NCBI RefSeq assembly: GCF_005671395.1
Contig: NZ_CP040428.1
Span: 1,240,001 to 1,304,000 of the forward strand
Origin: Jejubacter calystegiae
GTDB taxonomy: Bacteria > Pseudomonadota > Gammaproteobacteria > Enterobacterales > Enterobacteriaceae
Direction of reading: 5' to 3'
Length of the DNA: 64,000 nucleotides
Under the pieces are notes generated by a model. That model saw nothing but the letters and a program-made list of their open reading frames with translations, did not search any database and was not told the origin of the DNA. The translations under genes were made by a program, and so were the position numbers. Shown here piece after piece: positions 17,039 to 28,600 of the stretch. The first letter of the stretch is position 1. Each line of letters begins with the position of its first letter.

Positions 17039-19120
17039 TCAGGCGTTGGAGTAGCGTTCGGTTTCCGGCATCCAGCGTTCGATAAGCGCCTGAGCCTGTT
17101 CCGGCCAGCGTTCGTGGATATGGCGGGCTACGCGCTGCACTTCTGGGATCATGGCCTGATCGCGTAGCAGGTCCGCAACTTTGAATTCCGCATTACCAGT
17201 CTGGCGGGTACCCAGTAATTCGCCGGGGCCGCGAATCTCCAGATCCTTCTGGGCGATAACAAAACCGTCGTTACTGTCACGCAGTACCTGCAGACGCTTC
17301 TGAGCCGTTTTTGACAGCGGCGATTTATAGAGCAGTACACAGTGTGAGGCCACGGCGCCACGCCCGACGCGGCCGCGTAGCTGATGGAGCTGGGCCAGAC
17401 CCAGCCGTTCCGGGTTTTCGATAATCATCAGACTGGCGTTGGGAACGTCCACCCCCACTTCAATTACCGTGGTGGCTACCAGCAGGTGTAGCTCGCCCTG
17501 TTTAAAGGCCCGCATGACCTCCTGCTTTTCCTGAGGCTTCATGCGACCATGCACAAGTCCGACATTCAGCTCGGGTAGTGCCACTTTCAACTCCTGCCAG
17601 GTGGCTTCGGCGGCCTGGGCTTCCAGCAGATCGGACTCTTCAATCAGGGTACAGACCCAGTAGGCCTGACGACCTTCCTGAAGGCAGGCATTGCGTACCC
17701 GTTCGATAATATCGACGCGTCGGGTATCGGGGATCGCCACCGTCGTCACTGGCGTGCGACCCGGCGGCAGCTCGTCGATAACAGAGGTATCGAGATCGGC
17801 ATAGGCGGTCATGGCCAGAGTTCGGGGAATGGGAGTGGCGGTCATAATCAACTGGTGGGGATGGAAACCCTGCTGCTCGCCCTTTTCCCACAGCGCCAGG
17901 CGCTGGTGTACGCCAAAACGATGCTGTTCGTCGATAATCACCAGAGCCAGACTATGGAACTGCACCTGCTCCTGAAAGATGGCGTGGGTGCCCACCACCA
18001 TAGAGATCTGGCCGCTGGCGATGGCCTCCTGCTGGGCCTGACGCGCTTTCCCCTTCTGCTTGCCCGCCAGCCAGCCGACCTCGACGCCCAGGGGCTCAAA
18101 CCAGGCGCGGAAGTTGTTGGCATGCTGTTCTGCCAGCAGTTCAGTTGGCGCCATCATTGCCACCTGCTGACCGTTGGCGATAGCGCGCAACGCTGCCAGT
18201 GCGGCGACCAGCGTTTTACCGGAGCCAACATCGCCCTGGACCAGGCGCATCATCGGGGAATCCAGGGCCATATCGCGCTCGACATCCGCCACCACGCGCT
18301 GCTGGGCGCCGGTGGGTTTAAAAGGCAGTGCGGTCAGAAGGGCATTTTTCAGATTGTCCTGCGCTTCCAGGGGGCGGGCCAGATACCGTCTGGCGCCAGC
18401 ACGTAACGCCAGCATGCTGAGGTTATGGGCCAGTAACTCTTCCAGAATCAGGCGGCGCTGGGCCGGATGTTTACCGCTTTCCAGATCGCTGAGCTGCAGC
18501 GATGGCGGTGGCCGGTGCAGCGTACGTAGCGCATCCGGCAGACTCATCATGCCAGAGGCCAGCTCTGGCGGCAGCAGTTCGGCAATGGCGCAGCTTTCCA
18601 GCAAATCCAGTGCCTGGTCCGTGAGTTTGCGCAGCGTGGCCTGGCGCACTCCTTCGGTGGTGGGGTAAACCGGTGTGAGCGTCTCCTGCAGTTCGGGCGT
18701 TCCCTGTTCCCCCTGAATGCGATATTCCGGGTGGATCATCTCGGCGCCGTGTTGCCCGCGCTTCGCCTCACCCCAGGCCTGTACTCGCCGGCCGGGGGCC
18801 AGACTGTTTTTCATGGCCGCGTTAAAGTTGAAGAAGCGCAGGGTAAGTATGCCGCTGCCGTCGCTTATCTGGCAGACCAGCATACGGCGTCGACCAAAGG
18901 TAATGCTGCTATTCAGGACTTCGCCTTCCACCGAGGCATAGACGCCGGGCAGAAGTTCGCCAATGGGGTAAAGTCGGGTGCGGTCTTCATAGCGCAGCGG
19001 CAGATGCAGCAGCAAATCTTGGACGTTGTACAAGCCAATCTTCGCCAGCTTCTCACTCTGACTGGCGCCAACGCCAGTCAGCGAATGGAGTGGAACGGCG
19101 TCAAGAAGTCGGCCTTTCAT
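17039..19120 (-). CDS. recG: ATP-dependent DNA helicase RecG
   Basis: A 693-residue superfamily-2 helicase that remodels stalled replication forks and branched DNA. The N-terminal wedge domain (about 1-230) is followed by two RecA-like domains. Walker A reads GDVGSGKT, the Walker B/DExH box is DEQHRFG, motif III is MTATPIPRTLAM, and the later motifs include ATTVIEVGVDVPNA and QLRGRVGRG. The C-terminal region LEIRGPGELLGTRQTG is typical of the family. Length equals E. coli RecG (693). It is the last gene of the leftward gmk-rpoZ-spoT-trmH-recG string; its start lies 4 bases from the trmH stop. Confidence 0.98.
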   Translation of the reverse strand: MKGRLLDAVPLHSLTGVGASQSEKLAKIGLYNVQDLLLHLPLRYEDRTRLYPIGELLPGVYASVEGEVLNSSITFGRRRMLVCQISDGSGILTLRFFNFNAAMKNSLAPGRRVQAWGEAKRGQHGAEMIHPEYRIQGEQGTPELQETLTPVYPTTEGVRQATLRKLTDQALDLLESCAIAELLPPELASGMMSLPDALRTLHRPPPSLQLSDLESGKHPAQRRLILEELLAHNLSMLALRAGARRYLARPLEAQDNLKNALLTALPFKPTGAQQRVVADVERDMALDSPMMRLVQGDVGSGKTLVAALAALRAIANGQQVAMMAPTELLAEQHANNFRAWFEPLGVEVGWLAGKQKGKARQAQQEAIASGQISMVVGTHAIFQEQVQFHSLALVIIDEQHRFGVHQRLALWEKGEQQGFHPHQLIMTATPIPRTLAMTAYADLDTSVIDELPPGRTPVTTVAIPDTRRVDIIERVRNACLQEGRQAYWVCTLIEESDLLEAQAAEATWQELKVALPELNVGLVHGRMKPQEKQEVMRAFKQGELHLLVATTVIEVGVDVPNASLMIIENPERLGLAQLHQLRGRVGRGAVASHCVLLYKSPLSKTAQKRLQVLRDSNDGFVIAQKDLEIRGPGELLGTRQTGNAEFKVADLLRDQAMIPEVQRVARHIHERWPEQAQALIERWMPETERYSNA

Positions 19121-19123
19121 GGC

Positions 19124-19813
19124 TCACCCTGCCGCCTGCATAGCGGCCCACCAACCAGGCTCAGCATCAATTTCGCCGCTGTCGGTAATGTGAGGGTAGG
19201 GTAATCCTTTACGCTTTGCCACTTTCGCCAGCACCGGGAACCCTCCTTCGAACAACAGGCGCTGCTGATCGGCATCGGGCAGCATGCTGTTGTGCCGCTG
19301 GTACATGCCGGCATTCTGGCGCTGACGCTGCGCTTCATAAAGAATCAGGGCCGATGCGACGGAAACATTCAGTGACTGCACCATACCGATCATCGGAATA
19401 ATGATGTCGCAATCGGCCAGGTCCAGCGCTTCCTGAGTGATGCCGGTTTTCTCCTGCCCCATCAGAATACAGGTGGGGCGGGTATAGTCGATTTCACGAA
19501 AATCGACGGCGCTATCGGAAAGATGAGTCGCCAGAATCTGCATGCCCTGCTGTTTCAGATGCACAACCGCATCGTCGATAGTGGGATGGGTCTTCACCTG
19601 CACCCAACTGTTGCTACCTGCGGCGGAGGAATACATGGTGCGGAGGCGATTGCCCGGCCAGATCGCATGGACCTCATGTACACCAACGGCATCTGCGGTA
19701 CGGATAATGGCAGAGACGTTATGGGGTTTATGTACCTGCTCCATACACACCGTCAGGTCGGTCTGGCGACGGGCCAGCATCTCGCGGATTCGGGCGTGGC
19801 GCTGCAGGTTCAT
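19124..19813 (-). CDS. trmH: tRNA (guanosine-18)-2'-O-methyltransferase TrmH
   Basis: A 229-residue SPOUT-class methyltransferase that methylates the ribose of G18 in the D-loop of tRNAs. SPOUT motifs are present in order: motif 1 NVSAIIRTADAVG with the catalytic arginine, motif 2 LMGQEKTGIT, and motif 3 SLNVSVASALILYE forming the trefoil knot that binds S-adenosylmethionine. Length matches the E. coli protein (229). The gene starts 3 bases after the spoT stop, so translation is probably coupled. Confidence 0.97.
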   Translation of the reverse strand: MNLQRHARIREMLARRQTDLTVCMEQVHKPHNVSAIIRTADAVGVHEVHAIWPGNRLRTMYSSAAGSNSWVQVKTHPTIDDAVVHLKQQGMQILATHLSDSAVDFREIDYTRPTCILMGQEKTGITQEALDLADCDIIIPMIGMVQSLNVSVASALILYEAQRQRQNAGMYQRHNSMLPDADQQRLLFEGGFPVLAKVAKRKGLPYPHITDSGEIDAEPGWWAAMQAAG

Positions 19814-19815
19814 GA

Positions 19816-21927
19816 TTAGTTTCTGTTGCGGGTGACTTTTATCACATCCGGCATTACGCGAATCTTACGCATAATGTTTGCCAGATGGATACGGTCGCGG
19901 GCCGTCAGGCGGATAAAGGCGGTGTAGACACGACCGTCTTTTTCTTCCGTATTCAGACTCTGAATATTCGAACCAGCCGTGTTAATCGAGGCCGTCAGGT
20001 TGGCCAGTGCGCCCTGGTGGTTAAACATATCCACCTTAATTTCAGTAATGAATTCCTGCTCGGTCTCTTTATCCCACTCGACCGCCATAAACTTCTCTGG
20101 CTCTTTCTGGTAGCCGCGAATATTACGGCAGGATTCATGATGGATAACCAGCCCTTTACCTGGACTCACGTGTGCCACAATGGGATCGCCAGGAATGGGG
20201 CGACAGCACTTGGCGAAGGTGATCAGCACGCCATCGGCGCCTTTGATCGGCAGGTGATGGTGATTAGTGGCCGTACCTTGCTCGGAAGAAGTTTCGCCCT
20301 GTAGAAGGTTTTTGGCGACGACGACGCTCATGGCGTTACCCAGACCGATTTCCGCCAGCAGATCGTCAAGAGAGCCGAGCTTCATGCGATCCAGCTCGCG
20401 CTGGATATCCTGCTGAGGGATTTCTGCCAGTTTACGGCTACCGCCCAGCGCGTGATTCAGCAGGCGACGCCCCAGGCTGACGGAGTCATCACGCTTGAGA
20501 TTCTTCAGCATCTGACGGATGCGCGCCCGGGCTTTCGAGCTCACCACAAAGTTAAGCCATGCGGCATTGGGGCGGGCGCCAGGCGCGGTGATAATTTCGA
20601 CGGTCTGGCCGCTGGCCAGCGGCTGGGAAAGCGGGTAGGGCTGTCTGTCGACGCGGGCGCCGACGCAGGCATGACCGATATCGGTATGTACCGCGTAGGC
20701 AAAATCCACCGGCGTGGCGCCGGTAGGCAGTTCGACGATGCGTCCTTCGGGTGTGAAAACGTAAATCTCATCCGGGAACAGATCGGATTTTACGCTCTCG
20801 ATAAATTCAAATGAGCTACCGGCGCTCTGCTGAAGTTCCAGCAGGCTTTGCATCCAGCGCTGGGCGCGGATCTGCGCGGTGGTGCTGCTTTCGCCCTGCT
20901 CTTTATAGGCCCAGTGGGCGGCAACCCCCATCTCGGCCATCTGATCCATATCTTCGGTACGGATCTGCACTTCCACCGGCACGCCGTGCGGCCCGATCAT
21001 CGAAGTGTGCAGCGACTGATAGCCGTTGGCCTTGGGAATGGCGATATAGTCTTTTACCCGGCCAGGGCGTGGCTTATACAGGCTATGCATCTGCCCCAGA
21101 ACCCGGTAACAGGTATCGACATCTTTCACGATCACGCGGAAGGCATAAATATCCATGATCGAGTGAAAACGCTGCTCTTTCAGCACCATTTTGCAGTAGA
21201 TCGAATACAGATGCTTCTCACGACCGCTAACGCGACAGGGAATTCCCGCTTCCTGGAGCCGCCCTTCAATTTCCGAGAGGATTTTTTGAATCATCTCTTT
21301 ACGGTTCCCGCGCGCTGCTTTAACGACTTCTTTAATGACGCGATAGCGGTTGGGATAAAGGGCTTCAAATCCCAGCTCTTCCAGCTCGGTCTTCAGGTTA
21401 TGAATACCCAGACGATGGGCCAGAGGGCTGTAGATCTCCAGTGTTTCCCGGGCGATGCGGCGCCGTTTATCCGGACGCAGGGCGCCCAGGGTCCGCATAT
21501 TGTGGGTGCGGTCGGCCAGTTTAATCAGAATGACGCGGATGTCTTGCACCATCGCCATAATCATTTTGCGGAAGTTTTCCGCCTGGGCCTCTTTTTTGTC
21601 GCGGAATTTAAGCTTATCCAGCTTAGAAACCCCTTCCACCAGTTCGGCAACGCTTTTGCCGAACAGCTGTTCCATATCCTGGTAGGTGGCGGGGGTATCT
21701 TCAATCACATCATGCAGCAGGGCGGCCATGAGCGTTTCATAGTCGAGTTTCATCTCGGCCAGAATGCAGGCCACCGCTACCGGGTGAGTGATATAGGGTT
21801 CGCCGCTTGAACGTGTCTGGCCCTCGTGAGCATCACGCGCAACTAAATAAGCCTGTTGCAGACGCTTAATCTGGTCTGCAGGCAGATAGTTTTGAATCAG
21901 CTGATTCAGGCTTTCGAACAGATACAA
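19816..21927 (-). CDS. spoT: Bifunctional (p)ppGpp synthase/hydrolase SpoT
   Basis: A 703-residue RelA/SpoT-homologue that mainly degrades ppGpp to GDP or GTP and pyrophosphate, with weak synthesis. The N-terminal HD hydrolase domain is intact: HPVAVACILAE, LLHDVIEDT and DRTHNMRTLGAL are all present, as expected for an active hydrolase and in contrast to RelA. A synthetase domain follows (YSIYCKM, RVIVKDVDTCYRVLG). Then comes a TGS domain starting near VFTPEGRIVELP, a helical/ZFD-like region with CCRPIPGD, and a C-terminal ACT domain. K-12 SpoT has 702 residues. It sits between rpoZ and trmH in the conserved operon. Confidence 0.98.
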   Translation of the reverse strand: MYLFESLNQLIQNYLPADQIKRLQQAYLVARDAHEGQTRSSGEPYITHPVAVACILAEMKLDYETLMAALLHDVIEDTPATYQDMEQLFGKSVAELVEGVSKLDKLKFRDKKEAQAENFRKMIMAMVQDIRVILIKLADRTHNMRTLGALRPDKRRRIARETLEIYSPLAHRLGIHNLKTELEELGFEALYPNRYRVIKEVVKAARGNRKEMIQKILSEIEGRLQEAGIPCRVSGREKHLYSIYCKMVLKEQRFHSIMDIYAFRVIVKDVDTCYRVLGQMHSLYKPRPGRVKDYIAIPKANGYQSLHTSMIGPHGVPVEVQIRTEDMDQMAEMGVAAHWAYKEQGESSTTAQIRAQRWMQSLLELQQSAGSSFEFIESVKSDLFPDEIYVFTPEGRIVELPTGATPVDFAYAVHTDIGHACVGARVDRQPYPLSQPLASGQTVEIITAPGARPNAAWLNFVVSSKARARIRQMLKNLKRDDSVSLGRRLLNHALGGSRKLAEIPQQDIQRELDRMKLGSLDDLLAEIGLGNAMSVVVAKNLLQGETSSEQGTATNHHHLPIKGADGVLITFAKCCRPIPGDPIVAHVSPGKGLVIHHESCRNIRGYQKEPEKFMAVEWDKETEQEFITEIKVDMFNHQGALANLTASINTAGSNIQSLNTEEKDGRVYTAFIRLTARDRIHLANIMRKIRVMPDVIKVTRNRN

Positions 21928-21946
21928 AGGTTACCCGCTATGTGAA

Positions 21947-22222
21947 TTAACGACGGCCTTCGGCAATAGCGGTGACGGCCTGGATTTCAGCGGCTTCCTG
22001 CTCCTGCTGCTCCTGGCGCTCGCGCACATCAAGGATCTGATTATTGATCAGACCTTCTTCGATTTCGCGCAGTGCGATAACGGTCGTTTTATCGTTTTCT
22101 TCCGGTACCAGCGGATCTTTGCCGCCTACCTGCATCTGACGAGCGCGACGCGCGGCGACCAGTACCAGGTCAAAACGGTTACCAATTTTCTCTACAGCGT
22201 CCTGAACAGTTACGCGTGCCAT
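21947..22222 (-). CDS. rpoZ: RNA polymerase omega subunit
   Basis: A 91-residue protein identical in length to E. coli RpoZ. It binds the beta' subunit, helps assemble RNA polymerase and completes one ppGpp-binding site. [20 protein letters not shown] and [20 protein letters not shown], the two most conserved blocks, are visible; the acidic/glutamine-rich C-terminus is typical of enterobacteria. It lies between gmk (54 bases upstream) and spoT. Confidence 0.98.
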   Translation of the reverse strand: MARVTVQDAVEKIGNRFDLVLVAARRARQMQVGGKDPLVPEENDKTTVIALREIEEGLINNQILDVRERQEQQEQEAAEIQAVTAIAEGRR

Positions 22223-22276
22223 ATTTAAAATGCTCCACAGGTGAAGAAATGACTGGGCATGATACGAAAACCAGGC

Positions 22277-22982
<706 letters not shown>

Positions 22983-23083
22983 CACATCTTTCCTGGCGTT
23001 TTGTTCACCATTGCGAACCGTTTTCCTGTTTTTATGCTGGCGTTATGCAACAGCGAAATAAGCCTGGAATCTTTCCCGAATAA

Positions 23084-25460
<2,377 letters not shown>

Positions 25461-25942
25461 TGCGTTCTCCGTCACTGTTGCGGCGCAGGGTAACGAGTTA
25501 CGGTGAAATCCTCGATTGAGATTTTTTGTAGAAGGCTTTATTGATAAGTTTTTTTAATGATGTGATTGCACTATTTTTATGTTTTTATTCAATTTTTATA
25601 CTTTCCTTCCTGTTTTTTATCATAAGTATTTCCTGTCTTTTTATTGCATGAATGACCTGTTATCACTTCCTGCCAGGCTATACCGGGTTCCGTCGTTAAT
25701 GGCGTGACTAAAGGTGCGCTTCGCTAATTTTTCGATTTTTTTCTGCGCAAACAATAGTCAACAAAGTTCATATTCTAATTATTACCCAGTGCAAAAAAGT
25801 TATTTCTTATAGGATTTAACTGAATCCTCTATTTTTGTATGGATATGTGTTTGGGGGTTTTTCTTTTTTAAAACGTAAGGTTACTTAAATAATCAGACTG
25901 TTTAGCTGAATTTTTCCGATTGTTGGGCATGTATCAATGGGA

Positions 25943-25970
25943 TTGAATTGTATTCTCTGTCATGTAAAAT
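25943..25970 (+). promoter_or_regulatory. Candidate promoter of the type VI secretion operon
   Basis: TTGAAT at 25943-25948 and TAAAAT at 25965-25970 are separated by 16 bases, a reasonable sigma-70 promoter. It would give a leader of about 200 bases before the first gene at 26180. Other AT-rich matches nearby make this a candidate only. Confidence 0.4.
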
Positions 25971-26004
25971 CTTGAAAAAACTTTTTAACAATAAAATAAC
26001 CATA

Positions 26005-26134
26005 GGGTTTTGCGGTGTAAAACCCCTGCGGTAGCTATGCCTTAACCCTACAAATATCAGGGAGTGGAGAACCCACTCATCTGTCTGAAAATATGCATTT
26101 CAGTGCCTGTCACGAAAATAACAACATGTTATTT
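26005..26134 (+). promoter_or_regulatory. Three hairpins in the leader of the secretion operon
   Basis: Three perfect inverted repeats follow each other: GGGTTTT/AAAACCC (26005-26011 and 26019-26025), GAGTGG/CCACTC (26062-26067 and 26073-26078) and AAATAAC/GTTATTT (26116-26122 and 26128-26134). None is followed by a T-run. They may be regulator sites or a structured 5' leader under small-RNA or protein control. Confidence 0.4.
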
Positions 26135-26179
26135 CCCTTTGATAATCAAATAAAAATGTAACCTGTAGTGGAAAAAATA

Positions 26180-26689
26180 ATGAAGATGAGAATCATCCTA
26201 ACTTGTTTGGTTGTTACAGCAATATCGGGTTGTCAGGCGCCAGCGCCAGCGCCCTCCATCACAGACGATACGATTGTCTCGTCGGAAGTAAACGGCACAA
26301 CGCTGACTCACCGCCATGCGGTTGTGCCACCCAGGGAATTTAAACCCATTAATAAAGAGTACCGGGCGCTGTATGGTGCTGCAGTTATGAGTACGCCGGG
26401 CTTTGGCGGTACGGAGATCCGCCGTCTACAAAGCGGCGCCACCTATAACATCCTGGGCCAGGCAGAGAACTTCTGGATGGCCGTTGCCGAGCGCGGTAGA
26501 GGCGAAATGATTGGCTATGTGCCTCTGCGCTCGGTGGTGCCCAGCGAACGCTATGAGCAAACCATCCGACGTCCGCGCCCGGCGCGTCGTGCCGCACCGA
26601 AACCGGTGAAGCAAAATAACTGCGTCGACGTAGGCAGCAGCAGCACCGCTTGCCGCAATGCGGATAGCGGTACCTGGATTATCGACTAA
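26180..26689 (+). CDS. SH3-domain lipoprotein, first gene of the secretion locus
   Basis: A 169-residue predicted lipoprotein. The N-terminus MKMRIILTCLVVTAISGC ends in the lipobox ISGC, with Cys18 as the acylation site and Gln next, which fits outer-membrane sorting. A bacterial SH3-like segment spans about residues 60-115 (RRLQSGATYNILGQAENFWM, GEMIGYVPLRSV). A basic/proline linker RRPRPARRAAPKPVK then leads to a Cys-containing C-terminus. ATG at 26180 is chosen over GTG at 26168 for the better ribosome-site distance, though the site is weak. It lies 30 bases before tssJ, so it probably assists assembly of the secretion machine at the peptidoglycan or outer membrane. It is not one of the 13 core Tss components. 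Confidence 0.8.
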   Translation: MKMRIILTCLVVTAISGCQAPAPAPSITDDTIVSSEVNGTTLTHRHAVVPPREFKPINKEYRALYGAAVMSTPGFGGTEIRRLQSGATYNILGQAENFWMAVAERGRGEMIGYVPLRSVVPSERYEQTIRRPRPARRAAPKPVKQNNCVDVGSSSTACRNADSGTWIID

Positions 26690-26719
26690 CTCTGTTCTGT
26701 TGACCTTGAGCGATGCCTT

Positions 26720-27217
26720 ATGATGAGAAGCGATTTATTGCGCCACGTCTGGCTGGCGCTTTTTCTGGCCGTTTTTGCCCTGATAAGCGGCTGTAGTTCA
26801 TCGACACACAGCGATGCTCCCTCCTATCGCCTGACATTCCGTGCTCATCCGCAGATTAACAATGCCGCACCGCTTAAGGTCAGGGTGCTGTTGCTGAAAT
26901 CCGACGCTGGCTTTATGTCCGCCGACTTCTGGTCATTGCAGAACGGTGATTCGAAAGCGCTGGCGGGTAGCCTGCTGAACAGCGACGAATTCTTCCTGAT
27001 GCCAGGACAGCTTAATAAAGTCCTGACCGGGCGTAGTTCGCCCGAGGCACGCTATATCGGCATCGTGGCGGAGTATCAGCAGCTGGACGGAAAAAAATGG
27101 CGCATCTCGCTACCGCTTCCTTCTCCCGATGACAGCAGTTTCTGGTCATGGTCCTCCGACGAGCTCCAGGCCAGCCTTTTCCTTGATATCAACGGTATTC
27201 GGGTCGTTGATAAGTAA
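26720..27217 (+). CDS. tssJ: TssJ, outer-membrane lipoprotein of the T6SS membrane complex
   Basis: A 165-residue lipoprotein with a signal peptide ending in the lipobox LISGC (Cys25). The mature domain YRLTFRAHPQINNAA, PLKVRVLLLKSD, FSADFW-like and SLLNSDEFFLMPGQ is the transthyretin-like TssJ fold; the loop after the first strands contacts TssM in characterised systems. It is followed 24 bases later by tssK. The start could be either of the two adjacent Met codons (26720 or 26723). Confidence 0.93.
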   Translation: MMRSDLLRHVWLALFLAVFALISGCSSSTHSDAPSYRLTFRAHPQINNAAPLKVRVLLLKSDAGFMSADFWSLQNGDSKALAGSLLNSDEFFLMPGQLNKVLTGRSSPEARYIGIVAEYQQLDGKKWRISLPLPSPDDSSFWSWSSDELQASLFLDINGIRVVDK

Positions 27218-27241
27218 TGGCTCTCCCGACAGGAAATCAGT

Positions 27242-28585
27242 ATGAATAAAGCAGAAAAGGTGGTCTGGACGGAAGGCATGTTCCTGCGCCCTCACCACTT
27301 TCAGCGTGCCGAAAGCTTCCTGCAAAACCAGATCAGGGAGTGGGGCGGCGTACAGCGTCCCTGGCTGTGGGGCTTTCTCGATATGGAATTCGACGAGGCG
27401 ATGCTGCGCCAGGGCTGTGTAGCTCTTAGCACCGCCAGCGGTATTCTGCCGGACGGCACGCCCTTTTCTTTTCGCGAAGCCCGGCTGGGCCCCGTACCGC
27501 TCGAGATCCCGGATAATCTGAGTAACGCCCGCGTGGTGCTGGCGCTGCCTGCCCGTCGCGGCGGCCGGGAAGAGGTAATTTTTAGCGATGCGCCGGACTC
27601 GCTGGCGCGCTATGTCACCTTTGAAGAAGAGGTGGATGACGATAACGCACTTTCCGTTGGTCCGGCGGCGCTACAGTTCGGTCGTCAGCGTCTGCGATTG
27701 ATGCTGGAAGAGGAACTTAGCCCGGAATGGACGGCTATTGGCGTTGCGCAGGTCATTGAAAAGCGCAACGACAACCAGGTTCGTCTGGACACTGGCTACA
27801 TTCCTCCCACTCTTAACGCCATCAATAATGGCCAGCTTTACGGCCTGCTCAACGATATGCAGGGGCTACTGCAACAGCGCAGCCAGCAAATTGGCCTGCG
27901 CCTGCGCAAACCCGGGCGCTTCAATACTTCCGAGATGGTGGAGTTCTCGCTGCTGGCGTTGGTGAATCACCATATCGGGCTGGTCAGCCATCTGAAAGCG
28001 CTACCACTGCTGCATCCCGAATCACTGTGGCGTGACTGGCTGGCTTTTGCCACCGAGCTCACCTCCTGGGGACCACAGCGTATGCCAGATGCCGTACTGC
28101 CGGCTTATGACCATGACGATTTGGCGGGCTGCTTCGGCAAGCTGATGCTAATGCTGCGCCAGTCCCTCTCTCTGGTGATGGAAGAGAGCGCCATCCAGAT
28201 CCCGCTGGTGGAACGTACTCACGGCCTGAACGTCGCCACAGTACCGGACAGCAACATGGTTCGCGACTTTGGCTTTGTGCTGGCGGTCAAGGCCAGCGTA
28301 CCGGGCGATACGCTCCAGAGCCACTTTCCGGCACAGATGAAGGTGGCACCGGTCACCAAAATTCGCGATCTGGTACAGCTTCAACTGCCTGGCATGGTGC
28401 TGCGAACCATGCCGGTTGCGCCGCCGCAGATCCCCTGGCATGCCGGCTATAGCTATTTCGAGCTGGAAAAAGGGGGCGAGCTCTGGAAAGAGATGGAGAA
28501 ATCCGGCGCCTTCGCACTGCATCTGGCCGGGGAATTCCCGGGCCTGGATATGGAATTTTGGGCAATTCGCGGCCCGAAAGAGTAA
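27242..28585 (+). CDS. tssK: TssK, T6SS baseplate subunit
   Basis: A 447-residue protein of the TssK/ImpJ/VasE family, which forms trimers that link the baseplate wedges to the TssJLM membrane complex. The conserved N-terminus VVWTEGMFLRPHHFQRAE is unmistakable, and the C-terminal part has QIPWHAGYSYFELEKGGELW, the receptor-like domain that binds the TssL/TssM cytoplasmic parts. Length is typical. It begins after a GGAAATCAGT ribosome region and ends 15 bases before tssL. Confidence 0.97.
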   Translation: MNKAEKVVWTEGMFLRPHHFQRAESFLQNQIREWGGVQRPWLWGFLDMEFDEAMLRQGCVALSTASGILPDGTPFSFREARLGPVPLEIPDNLSNARVVLALPARRGGREEVIFSDAPDSLARYVTFEEEVDDDNALSVGPAALQFGRQRLRLMLEEELSPEWTAIGVAQVIEKRNDNQVRLDTGYIPPTLNAINNGQLYGLLNDMQGLLQQRSQQIGLRLRKPGRFNTSEMVEFSLLALVNHHIGLVSHLKALPLLHPESLWRDWLAFATELTSWGPQRMPDAVLPAYDHDDLAGCFGKLMLMLRQSLSLVMEESAIQIPLVERTHGLNVATVPDSNMVRDFGFVLAVKASVPGDTLQSHFPAQMKVAPVTKIRDLVQLQLPGMVLRTMPVAPPQIPWHAGYSYFELEKGGELWKEMEKSGAFALHLAGEFPGLDMEFWAIRGPKE

Positions 28586-28600
28586 CGAGAAAGAGCCTTT

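Larger units (their letters stand above)
25461..26179. other. AT-rich intergenic region before the type VI secretion locus
   Basis: About 715 bases without a convincing gene, visibly richer in A and T than both sides (long T- and A-runs at 25520-25640 and 25780-25880). It separates the conserved yicG end of the core block from the secretion locus, and probably holds the yicG promoter, the secretion-locus promoter and a structured leader (listed separately). AT-rich upstream DNA of this kind is a usual target of H-NS silencing. I see no tRNA, integrase or direct repeats that would mark an island boundary. Confidence 0.7.

Noticed and set aside
20848-21810. A 320-codon open frame on the + strand
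   Set aside because: It lies wholly inside spoT on the opposite strand, has His-rich random-looking composition and no family resemblance.
25578-25706. A 42-codon ORF beginning MFLFNFYTFLPVF in the AT-rich gap
   Set aside because: No ribosome site precedes it, composition follows from T-rich DNA, and it has no start or context that supports translation.
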